Positions 1 to 7,307 of a stretch of DNA of 64,000 bases are shown one piece after another. The first letter of the stretch is position 1. Each line of letters starts with the position of its first letter. This stretch comes from an uncultured Pseudanabaenaceae cyanobacterium (lineage in GTDB: Bacteria > Cyanobacteriota > Cyanobacteriia > Pseudanabaenales > Pseudanabaenaceae): positions 22,708-86,707 of the forward strand of contig CALGKB010000010.1 of assembly GCA_937927915.1 (NCBI GenBank), read 5' to 3'. A model generated the notes under the pieces. That model searched no databases and was not told the DNA's origin. It saw nothing but the letters and a program-made list of their open reading frames with translations. The position numbers were made by a program, and so were the translations under genes.

Positions 1-1
1 T

Positions 2-1312
2 GAACCAAAGGTTATCATTGGTACAAGATCGGCAGTTTTTCTCCCCATAGCTAACCTGGGCATGATCGTTTTAGATGAAGAGCATGACCCTAGTTTCAAA
101 CAAAATCAACCCCAACCCTGTTACCATGCCCGCACGATCGCTCAATGGCGAAGTCAGACAGAAAATTGCCCATTAGTTTTAGGTTCTGCCACCCCCGCCG
201 CAGAAACTATTGCCCGTTCCGATGTCTTGGTTTTGTCCTTACCCTATAGGATTGCCCATCGTCCTTTGCCCCCCATACGAATTGTGGATATGCGCCAGGA
301 ATTTAGCAGTGGTAACCGATCGGTTTTCAGTTATGTTCTGCAAGAGGCAATAAAAACCATGCAAGGGGATAACAAACAAGGTATCCTTTTTGTACCAAGA
401 CGGGGTTACAGTACCTTTGTCAGTTGTCGCAATTGTGGCTATGTTGTCATGTGTCCCCACTGCGATGTGTCCCTATCTTATCACCTTAACCATGAATTTC
501 CCAATGGTCAGTTAGTCTGTCATTACTGTAACTACCGTCAAATGCAGCCCCAGGAATGCCCCCAGTGTGGCTCTAAAGCCTTCCGTTATTTTGGTGCAGG
601 TACACAAAGAGTTGTGGAAGAAGTAAACAAACTTTTTCCTACCCTCCGTATCATTCGTTTTGACAGTGACAGCACTAGAAATAAAGACCAACATCGGCAT
701 CTCTTAACCAAATTTCAACAGGGAGAAGCAGATTTACTGGTGGGAACGCAAATGGTAACAAAGGGATTGGATATTGCCAATGTGACTTTAGTAGGAGTCC
801 TAGCTGCAGATAGCCTATTATACTTGTCTGACTACAGAGCAGGGGAAAGAACTTTACAAATGCTTTTACAAGTAGCGGGTAGAGCAGGCAGAGGAGAAGA
901 CCCTGGTCATGTAATCGTGCAAACTTACAATCTTGAGCATCCCGTCATGGAAGCTGTCCTACAATACGCATATCGTTCTTACATAGCAGAAGAGATTGAA
1001 CATCGCCTGCAGTTTAACTATCCCCCCCAATGTCAGATGGCGGTCATTCATCTGAGCAGCACAGAACCCGATCGGGTAGAAAAAACAGCCCATGAGCTAG
1101 CGCAATCTCTACACAAGCCCGACTGTTGGGAATTACTGGGACCAAGCCCTGCCCAGATTCCTCGTTTAGCAAATCGTTATCGTTGGCAAATTTTGTTAAA
1201 GCGTCCTCTTTCTTCTGTTTGTCTCTTCCCTAACTACACAGAGTTGCGGCATCTTGTGCAAGATAAAAACGTCAAGGTTATGATAGACATTGATCCTCTG
1301 GACATACTGTAG
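2..1312 (+). CDS. priA: Primosomal protein N' (PriA helicase), 5' end cut off by the window edge
   Basis: PriA is a 3'-5' superfamily 2 DNA helicase that reloads the replicative helicase at stalled forks. The reading frame is already open at base 2, so the N-terminal DNA-binding domain and Walker A segment lie outside the window. Visible in order are the Walker B motif DEEH (first residues after base 70), four CxxC zinc knuckles (CRNC, CPHC, CHYC, CPQC) that form the PriA zinc-binding domain, the helicase motif VGTQMVTKGLD and the arginine-finger region QVAGRAGRG. The C-terminal domain runs to a normal stop. All signature residues present here are intact. The ATG at 62 is internal and is not the true start. 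Confidence 0.95.
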   Translation, partial: EPKVIIGTRSAVFLPIANLGMIVLDEEHDPSFKQNQPQPCYHARTIAQWRSQTENCPLVLGSATPAAETIARSDVLVLSLPYRIAHRPLPPIRIVDMRQEFSSGNRSVFSYVLQEAIKTMQGDNKQGILFVPRRGYSTFVSCRNCGYVVMCPHCDVSLSYHLNHEFPNGQLVCHYCNYRQMQPQECPQCGSKAFRYFGAGTQRVVEEVNKLFPTLRIIRFDSDSTRNKDQHRHLLTKFQQGEADLLVGTQMVTKGLDIANVTLVGVLAADSLLYLSDYRAGERTLQMLLQVAGRAGRGEDPGHVIVQTYNLEHPVMEAVLQYAYRSYIAEEIEHRLQFNYPPQCQMAVIHLSSTEPDRVEKTAHELAQSLHKPDCWELLGPSPAQIPRLANRYRWQILLKRPLSSVCLFPNYTELRHLVQDKNVKVMIDIDPLDIL

Positions 1313-1372
1313 TTGTGTGACAAAACGACGATAAAATGCTTAAATATGACATAGCTGGTGTCGGAGGAGTTT

Positions 1373-2092
1373 ATGCTTTGGCGAACTGGACTATTGTTGC
1401 CCCTCTTATTACCCCTGTGGTACGCCCAGGCGGCTACAGTAGAGGCAAGCTATGCCCCCCCTGTGGAAGTGGTGATTGAAACTAACGATTACACTGCCCC
1501 AACGATCGTGCGGGGAGAAGAAATCCTAGAGCCTGTGCCCCAGACCGCCTATACCTATGAAGAGGTGTATACCCCTGCCGTCCAGGTAGCTGTGCGTTCT
1601 CTTTCCCCCCAGGAAATACAGGAAATCAAGGCACTCAATGTCCCAGGCGGAATGCAATTCCCCTTGCCCATGCCAGCTTGGATTAGTTCTGTGTTTGGCT
1701 ATCGCATCCATCCCATCACAGGGGAAGAGCGGTTCCACCAGGGTACAGATATTGCTGCCCCCGAAGGTACACCAGTTTTGGCTGCCTGGGAAGGTAGAGT
1801 GGAAATTGCGGGGTGGTTAGGAGGATTAGGTTTTGCTGTGGTCATCTCCCACGACAACGGTAGCCGTGAAACCCGCTATGGTCATCTCTCCCAAATTTTG
1901 GTAGAACCAGGACAGACTGTCAGCAAGGGACAACCGATCGGTTTAGTAGGAAGTACTGGTATGTCTACTGGTCCCCACCTCCACTTTGAAATATGGGAGA
2001 AGGAGGGAGAACAGTGGATCGTCAAAGACCCCACACCCGCCCTACTGGCTGCCCTCAGTCGTTTGGAAACCTACTTAGCTAGTAAATCCTAG
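1373..2092 (+). CDS. Secreted M23 (LytM-type) metallopeptidase
   Basis: A probable peptidoglycan endopeptidase of about 239 residues acting outside the inner membrane. The N-terminus is a signal-peptide-like hydrophobic stretch ending near YAQA. A linker of about 80 residues follows, then the M23 domain with the zinc ligands in HQGTD and in GPHLHFE and the conserved glycine-rich core. The ATG at 1373 is preferred because GGAGGAG at 1363-1369 precedes it and it puts the hydrophobic segment at the very N-terminus; a GTG at 1358 in the same frame is possible. A second M23 protein, of different architecture, lies at 9.7 kb. The gene overlaps the convergent J-domain gene by four bases. The cleaved bond in the wall is inferred from the family only. 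Confidence 0.88.
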   Translation: MLWRTGLLLPLLLPLWYAQAATVEASYAPPVEVVIETNDYTAPTIVRGEEILEPVPQTAYTYEEVYTPAVQVAVRSLSPQEIQEIKALNVPGGMQFPLPMPAWISSVFGYRIHPITGEERFHQGTDIAAPEGTPVLAAWEGRVEIAGWLGGLGFAVVISHDNGSRETRYGHLSQILVEPGQTVSKGQPIGLVGSTGMSTGPHLHFEIWEKEGEQWIVKDPTPALLAALSRLETYLASKS

Positions 2093-3039
2093 TTGCCACC
2101 CCTTAACCAGCTGAGCCACCCAGGGAGATTCTTTTTCTGCTCCTGGGGCTTTGTGTCCTTCGTGCGAGAGACTTGGGGTAGATACTGCAAAGCGATCGGT
2201 TCTCTGGGGTTACACTTGAGAGCTTCTTCAAAGGCAGATTTTGCCATGCCAGGCAATTTTTGATTGAGGTACACCAGACCGATGAGAGCGTGACAGCGAC
2301 TATCGCGATTATTCAGCTTCAAAGCCTGCTTTAGTTCCTTGAGAGCGATCGACCACTCCTGCCGTTTGATTGCTACTTCCGCCCTCTGCATATGCATAGC
2401 AAAGTCTCCTCGATTGATAGGGGCAGCAGGGGCAGGTATAGCCTTTTGTATGCGTGTGTCTGGTAATTGAACCCTAGTATCATCACCTTTACTTTTCACT
2501 GTTTGCCACTGTTGTTGGGGTGGGGCAGTCTGCAGTTTTGTCTCCTCATCTCCCCGCTCAATCAAGTGGGTACAGCCCTCCTTCGCCAGCAGGTAGACCA
2601 AATTTAGTTCGCTAATGTCCCCCGCATGGTCTAGGATGCGTCCAATCTTTTGGTACTGCACCGCTGCCACCATCCGTACCGCTTTTTCGTAGTTCTCCTG
2701 GGTGGGGGCTTTAGCCAGTGCCTTGGCAATATCAGAATAGATCACCACTTTTTGCGCCCGCTTGATCATGCGCTTCGCCACCAGTTTCATCACATTGGAG
2801 TACTCCGCCCGCTCCCTCGCCTTGTTGAGAGCAAAGTAGGCAGGGTTGACCATACGGGCAAAGTAGCGGTTCCCCACCTCTCGCTCTTCAGGGCTAAGGT
2901 TAGATACGTCAGGGTGAAGTTTTTTGGCAATTGTGAGATAGCGATCGCGTACCTGTAAAGGCGTTGCAGTGATTGGCACACCCAAAACAGCATAGTGATC
3001 GTCGAGACCTTGCTGGGCAATACCCCGATCAATCTTCAT
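2089..3039 (-). CDS. J-domain protein with TPR-like C-terminus
   Basis: A DnaJ-type co-chaperone candidate. A J domain occupies roughly residues 14-70 and carries the essential HPD tripeptide (around residues 42-44 counted from the ATG at 3039), needed to stimulate DnaK ATPase. The zinc-finger and C-terminal substrate domains of true DnaJ are missing. Instead there is a variable middle and a C-terminal region (about the last 100 residues) with two TPR-like helical repeats. I chose the ATG at 3039 because it starts just before the J domain; in-frame ATG at 3069 and TTG at 3087 are also possible and none has a clear ribosome site. Such J-TPR proteins are common in cyanobacteria, and the client is unknown. 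Confidence 0.8.
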   Translation of the reverse strand: MKIDRGIAQQGLDDHYAVLGVPITATPLQVRDRYLTIAKKLHPDVSNLSPEEREVGNRYFARMVNPAYFALNKARERAEYSNVMKLVAKRMIKRAQKVVIYSDIAKALAKAPTQENYEKAVRMVAAVQYQKIGRILDHAGDISELNLVYLLAKEGCTHLIERGDEETKLQTAPPQQQWQTVKSKGDDTRVQLPDTRIQKAIPAPAAPINRGDFAMHMQRAEVAIKRQEWSIALKELKQALKLNNRDSRCHALIGLVYLNQKLPGMAKSAFEEALKCNPREPIALQYLPQVSRTKDTKPQEQKKNLPGWLSWLRGGN

Positions 3040-3145
3040 AGATTTACTGATTTGGAGTACAGTGTGCATTGCACTCTGGGGACGCAACTAGTAGATAATA
3101 ATATACCACCAAATATGGGATGTGGGGGAGTTCTTGGGACAGAGC

Positions 3146-4134
3146 TTAATACAGCCAGCTGTTGCAGTATGAATGTGCTTTGCCTGTGGTTGCCGTGTGC
3201 TCAACTTCATCGAGGTTAAATTGCAAGTGCACAGCTTTGGGGCATTGTTCCGTGTGACAGGATGAAGTTGCATAGCCAGGTTTTATCAACAAGGCTTCTT
3301 GCATCAAGTTTCTGTGATTTACAGTCGCACCTACATGATCAAAGTGAGAAAAAGTTCTTTCAATTAATCCATCACAATATCTAGTAACATAATAATTTAT
3401 ACGATACTTATTTTCCTTCCACATTGACATTGCAAAGCTACAGGGCAGATCGCGCGCAATTCTGACCAAATCTGCTGCATCGTCTTCTGACCATTGTTGA
3501 TAATAATCTGTATGTCTGCCAATGTAAGGCGGGTCAAGATACACAAAATCATCTTCCGTCACGTTTTCAAGAACATTTCGCCAATCTCCAACACGAAACT
3601 CCCAATCTTTGTCATGCATTATTTTACGTATTTGTGAAATTTGATTGACTATCTTGGTCACATAAGCTTGACGAAAGCGGTCTGGTTTGCGACAAAAAGG
3701 CACATTGAACTCCCCTTTACTGTTAAAGCGCATCACCCCGTTGAAACACGACCTGTTAAGAAAGATAAAGTCTAGCGGATTTCGACTTTTATTGAAGCGC
3801 TCCCTTACTTCATAATAGTAATCTTCACCCCTTGATAACAATTTTTACCTTCTGATGTCAAATATTTCCTTACTTCTTCAGGTGACAAACTTCCATCGTA
3901 AATCATCTGATATAGCCTGATGATATGGGGGTTAATATCATTGACTAATGCATGTTCTGGCTGTACATTGAACAAAACTACCCCTGAACCAAGGAATGGC
4001 TCAATCCATCGCCCCTTTCCTTTCCAAGAAATATTGCTTAAAATGAATTTGACAAGTTTGGTCTTGATCCCCTGACATTTTATCGGGGGCACAATAACTT
4101 GTTTTACTGTGCGAGGTAAAACCTGAACAATCAC
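3146..4134 (-). pseudogene. M.EcoRV-like adenine-N6 DNA methyltransferase, disrupted by a one-base frameshift
   Basis: A D12-class adenine methyltransferase that would modify the site cut by the neighbouring EcoRV-like nuclease. The upstream part (4134 to about 3841) has the M.EcoRV-like N-terminus (PPIKCQGIKTKLV) and the AdoMet motif I (EPFLGSGVV). The downstream part (from about 3841) continues in another frame with FLNRSCFNG, the catalytic DPPY motif and NHRNLMQEAL. The two join perfectly if one A is added to the coding-strand A5 run (T5 at 3842-3846), giving SEGKKLLSRGEDYYYEV, which follows the M.EcoRV pattern. The repaired protein would be about 329 residues, slightly longer than M.EcoRV as I remember it. 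The GTG start at 4132-4134 overlaps the nuclease stop (GTGA). As written the protein would end before DPPY and be inactive. A sequencing error or phase-variable tract is the alternative. Confidence 0.85.
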
Positions 4135-4913
4135 TTTGCCAAGCCTTTATATTTCAAGTAACTGCGTAAATTAGTGTACGGTGGTCAGTTTAATTCCAAT
4201 GCTCTTGCCATATCTTTGGTCAGGTAATACATCTAGTAGTCATCAAAAATATCTTCTCCTAAAGAACCGAACGGACCAGAACCACTTACAAGTTTATCAA
4301 TCTCCGTAACCGAACCAATATTCTTGGTATTACCACTTCCTGGACAATCAGATGCAATGCGATATTTTTCCTGCGCAAAGAATTGAAAGTCCTTAATGAC
4401 AGAGGTAATCCGCTCCAGTTCATCGAGGGTATATCTTCTTCGCTCATCAATTGCCTTATCTGTCTTTGAGTAGATTACACCAAGAACAAAGTGACCGCTA
4501 TAAGAGCCATAAGGAAAAGTTATGTTTTTGGTGCTATTTCTTTCTCGAAAGTATCCAGTAAAAGTGCCGAGTATCATACCATTCACGCGGTTGCCATCAA
4601 TTCTATAGGTGCTCTTCAAATCGAGCGCGAAACGATGACCATCGTCGTCTACAAAACTTATATCTGGGTAAAAGTTCTGTTGTTCCGATAACACCATCTT
4701 TAAGCGATGCTTTTCGGCGAAGGGTGCCAGTTCTGGGAACAATCAAAGTTCCATAATCTTTGAGATAACTTTGGTGTCCACAGAAATAGTGTAGATGTTC
4801 TTAGATATATCAATAAAGCCTTTGATAATCCAGTCACCCCTTGGAGTTGCAACTCTTGTATTGAAACTTCCTATTTCTGTCTGGGGTACGGTCAAAAAAT
4901 CTTGCTTATTCAT
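4131..4913 (-). pseudogene. EcoRV-like type II restriction endonuclease remnant with three in-frame stops
   Basis: A single frame of 261 codons, near EcoRV length, runs from an ATG at 4911-4913 to a TGA at 4131-4133 that overlaps the methylase start. It is interrupted by TGA at 4743-4745, TAG at 4233-4235 and TGA at 4185-4187. The encoded sequence matches EcoRV in order: VDTKV near residue 45, AEKH near 66, the catalytic set YPD (Asp84), LDLK (Asp98, Lys100), then STKNI, and the recognition-loop segment GSGNTKNIGS (about 192-201). The last piece (YTNLRSYLKYKG) resembles the EcoRV C-terminus. The TAG follows DDY where EcoRV, from memory, has DYW, suggesting a Trp codon TGG became TAG. The ATG lies inside the last codons of purN. 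No functional enzyme is expected from this copy. Confidence 0.85.
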
Positions 4914-5499
4914 TTAACTGCCTCAACCGTTGCAGATATGCACCGATCGTTTTAGGATATATCTTATGCTCTGCCTGTTGAATGCGCTGATGTAGGGTTT
5001 CTACCGTATCTCCTGGTAGAACCGGCACGGGGACTTGGGCGAGAATGGGTCCCCGATCGACTTCCAGAGTGACAATGTGCACAGTACATCCCGTGATTTT
5101 TACGCCATACTCCAGGGCTTGTTGGACGGCACGATGACCGGGAAAACTAGGCAACAAACTGGGATGAATGTTGAGAATGCGATGGGGAAAGCGATCGATT
5201 AAAACCTGGGTGACAATGCGCATCCAGCCCGCCATAACTACAAGGTCAACCTGGTACTGTTCTAGGGTATGGGCAAGGCGATCGTCTAATAATTCCCTGC
5301 TGGCAAATTCCCGATGGTTGAGGAGGACATGGGGAATACCACGTTCTTGGCATCTCTCCCGCACAGGGGCATCGGGGTTGTTGTAGATGACCACAGCAAT
5401 TTGGGCGTTGAGTTCACCAGCAGCGATGGCGTCAGCGATCGCCACCAAGTTACTGCCCTTACCAGAAGCGAGAATACCAAGTTGCGGCACAGAGTACAT
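4906..5499 (-). CDS. purN: Phosphoribosylglycinamide formyltransferase
   Basis: Third step of de novo purine synthesis: transfers a formyl group from 10-formyl-tetrahydrofolate to GAR. At 197 residues it has the usual PurN length. Visible are the phosphate-binding loop ASGKGSN, the folate-site sequence VVMAGWMRI, the catalytic block NIHPSLLPSFPG (Asn and His), and HxV...DxGPI containing the catalytic Asp. The start is the ATG at 5499. The gene is divergent from argF (start-to-start gap about 50 bases). Its last four codons contain the start codon of the restriction endonuclease remnant, so the modification genes were joined to purN without damaging it. Confidence 0.96.
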   Translation of the reverse strand: MYSVPQLGILASGKGSNLVAIADAIAAGELNAQIAVVIYNNPDAPVRERCQERGIPHVLLNHREFASRELLDDRLAHTLEQYQVDLVVMAGWMRIVTQVLIDRFPHRILNIHPSLLPSFPGHRAVQQALEYGVKITGCTVHIVTLEVDRGPILAQVPVPVLPGDTVETLHQRIQQAEHKIYPKTIGAYLQRLRQLNE

Positions 5500-5549
5500 C
5501 GGGATGGCGAATAAATGGGGTATTTTAGAATTTTGGCAGGAAGATGACT

Positions 5550-6461
5550 ATGGAGCAACTAAAAGGTAGAGATTTGCTAAGTATTGCTGACCTCAACCGC
5601 GAGGAAATCCTGGGGCTACTGCAGCGGGCAAAGTCCTACAAAGGGGGAGGGGAGACTCCTAATTACAGGGGGAAAACCCTAGGTCTATTGTTCCGCAAAG
5701 CCTCAACACGTACGCGGGTTAGTTTTTCTGTGGCGATGTACCATCTGGGGGGGCAAGTGATTGACCTCGATCCCAATGTCACCCAAGTCAGCCGCGGGGA
5801 ACCGATCGCTGATACCGCCAGAGTCCTCGATCGCTATGTTGATATTCTCGCCATTCGCACCTTCGACCAGGAAGAACTCGTCACTTTTGCCCATTACTGC
5901 CGTATTCCTGTGATTAACGCCCTTACCGATCGGGAACATCCCTGTCAAATTTTGGCGGACTTGCTCACCATGGAGGAAAATTTTGGCAGCTTCCAGGGAT
6001 TGACGGTCGCCTATTTGGGAGATGGGAATAATGTGGCGCACTCTTTGTTGCTAGCTTGTGCCCTGGTGGGGATTAACATTCGTTTAGCTTGTCCCCCGCG
6101 ATTTTACCCCCTACAAGAGATTGTGGAATTAGCACAAGGTTATGCCAAGGGCACGGAAATTACACTTACCCCAGACCCCCAGGTAGCGGTGAAGGATGCC
6201 CATGTCCTCTATACCGATGTTTGGGCTAGTATGGGGAAGGAGCAGGAGCAGAGCGATCGGATGCCAATTTTTATGCCCTACCAACTCAATCAGCAACTCC
6301 TGGACCTAGCGCGCCCCGATAGTATAGTCCTGCACTGTCTCCCCGCCCACCGCGGCGAAGAAATTACTGCTGAAGTCTTGGAAGGCTCCCACTCCCGTGT
6401 CTGGGACCAGGCAGAAAACCGTATGCACGTGCAGAAAGCCCTCATTGCCTCCCTCCTGTGA
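5550..6461 (+). CDS. argF: Ornithine carbamoyltransferase
   Basis: Makes citrulline from ornithine and carbamoyl phosphate in arginine synthesis; cytosolic trimer. Family motifs are all present: the carbamoyl-phosphate loop STRTR near residue 53, HPCQ in the middle, the ornithine-site region DVWASMG, and the C-terminal HCLPAHRGEE. The ATG at 5550 is chosen because AGGAAG (5538-5543) is six bases ahead of it; the ATG at 5544 in the same frame directly abuts that site. About 303 residues, normal for the family. The next gene begins three bases after the stop, so the two may be cotranscribed. Confidence 0.96.
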   Translation: MEQLKGRDLLSIADLNREEILGLLQRAKSYKGGGETPNYRGKTLGLLFRKASTRTRVSFSVAMYHLGGQVIDLDPNVTQVSRGEPIADTARVLDRYVDILAIRTFDQEELVTFAHYCRIPVINALTDREHPCQILADLLTMEENFGSFQGLTVAYLGDGNNVAHSLLLACALVGINIRLACPPRFYPLQEIVELAQGYAKGTEITLTPDPQVAVKDAHVLYTDVWASMGKEQEQSDRMPIFMPYQLNQQLLDLARPDSIVLHCLPAHRGEEITAEVLEGSHSRVWDQAENRMHVQKALIASLL

Positions 6462-6464
6462 CCT

Positions 6465-7142
6465 ATGCTGGACACTACTAGCCTGCCCTCTAGTTCCGAC
6501 GATACCCCTGTGGATAACGAGGCGCAAAATTTGCTTCCCAACATTCTCCTGTTTGTCCTACGCACTATCTGGCACGATCGGCAGGATTGGTTCTTTGGTG
6601 TAGACATGGCAATTTACCACACCACCGGCGCTAACCCCCGCATCCCCGTTGTCCCCGATGCTTTCCTAAGTTTAGGCGTTCCTCGCAAAAAGGGGGGCAA
6701 GACCCGTCTCAGTTATGTTCTGTGGGAGGAGAACTATATACCACCTATTCTGGTGCTGGAGATGGTTTCCCATACCCCTAAAATGGCAATCTATCAACGT
6801 CTGGGCGTTCTCTACTACACAATCTATAACCCTGAGTATTGGCAGGGGGACCGCCATCAGCCCTTTGAGGTGTATAAGCTCCAGGTAGGTGAACCCTACT
6901 GGCTGGAGGAGGTAGAGTTAGGGATAGGGCGTTGTGTAGTTGGAGGGGAGGAACAACTGGCTTGGTTCGATCGCAATGGGCAACGCTTTCTGACCCCCGA
7001 TCAATTGCTAGCACAGGAACGCCTGGAGAAAGAAAAAGCCCTCGCAGAGGCATTGCAAGCTCTACAAGAAAAAGAAAGATTAGCCCAGTACCTGAGAAAT
7101 ATGGGGATTGACCCCGATAAAGAGGTCGCCAAGCTGTCCTGA
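6465..7142 (+). CDS. Uma2/DUF820 family protein (PD-(D/E)XK fold)
   Basis: A 225-residue member of the Uma2 (DUF820) family, which is greatly expanded in cyanobacteria and has a restriction-endonuclease-like fold. The core fits: DMAIYH near residue 48, VVPDAFLSLG with the metal-binding Asp near 65, LVLEMVSHTP with the acidic residue of the E-x-S/K type motif near 98, then the KMAIYQRLGV helix and YYTIYNP strand. The C-terminal 50 residues form a charged helix (EKEKALAEALQALQEKE) typical of cyanobacterial members. The biological role of the family is unsettled. The ATG at 6465 lies three bases after argF. A strong tRNA promoter follows its stop. Confidence 0.8.
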   Translation: MLDTTSLPSSSDDTPVDNEAQNLLPNILLFVLRTIWHDRQDWFFGVDMAIYHTTGANPRIPVVPDAFLSLGVPRKKGGKTRLSYVLWEENYIPPILVLEMVSHTPKMAIYQRLGVLYYTIYNPEYWQGDRHQPFEVYKLQVGEPYWLEEVELGIGRCVVGGEEQLAWFDRNGQRFLTPDQLLAQERLEKEKALAEALQALQEKERLAQYLRNMGIDPDKEVAKLS

Positions 7143-7184
7143 GGTGCATCCCCCCTGGGCTGGAACAAAATTTTCTAGAATCCC

Positions 7185-7213
7185 TTGACAAGCTGGGGAG
7201 TACGACCTAAAAT
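7185..7213 (+). promoter_or_regulatory. Sigma-70-type promoter of tRNA-Asp
   Basis: A perfect -35 hexamer TTGACA at 7185-7190, a 17-base spacer and a -10 hexamer TAAAAT at 7208-7213. Transcription would start near 7220, about 14 bases before the mature tRNA. This is the clearest promoter in the window. Confidence 0.8.
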
Positions 7214-7233
7214 AACAAAGCTACAAAACGCAA

Positions 7234-7307
7234 GGGACTGTAGTTCAATCGGTTAGAGCACCGCCCTGTCACGGCGGAAGTTGCGGGTTCGAGCCCCGTC
7301 AGTCCCG
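7234..7307 (+). tRNA. tRNA-Asp (anticodon GTC)
   Basis: A 74-nt cloverleaf: a 7-bp acceptor stem (GGGACTG pairing with CAGTCCC), a D-arm starting TAGTTCAATCGG, an anticodon stem CCGCC/GGCGG closing the loop CTGTCAC with anticodon GTC, and a T-arm with GGTTCGA. The discriminator base G at 7307 is the aspartate identity base. CCA is not encoded. The convergent pentapeptide-repeat gene begins its stop codon at the very next base, 7308. Confidence 0.97.

Noticed and set aside
3826..3860. Programmed -1 frameshifting in the methylase
   Set aside because: The slip run is only five A residues, no stimulatory hairpin or internal Shine-Dalgarno stands out, and the partner gene is clearly dead; decay or a sequence error is simpler.
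4233..4742. A functional 169-residue nuclease starting at the TTG at 4742
   Set aside because: It keeps the catalytic residues but lacks the N-terminal and C-terminal parts needed for the EcoRV dimer, directly abuts an in-frame stop and has no ribosome site.
4131..4913. Recoding of TGA as an amino acid to explain the open EcoRV-like frame
   Set aside because: One of the three stops is TAG, and many intact genes here end in TGA (argF, parvulin, glgA) and use TGG for Trp, so normal code 11 applies.
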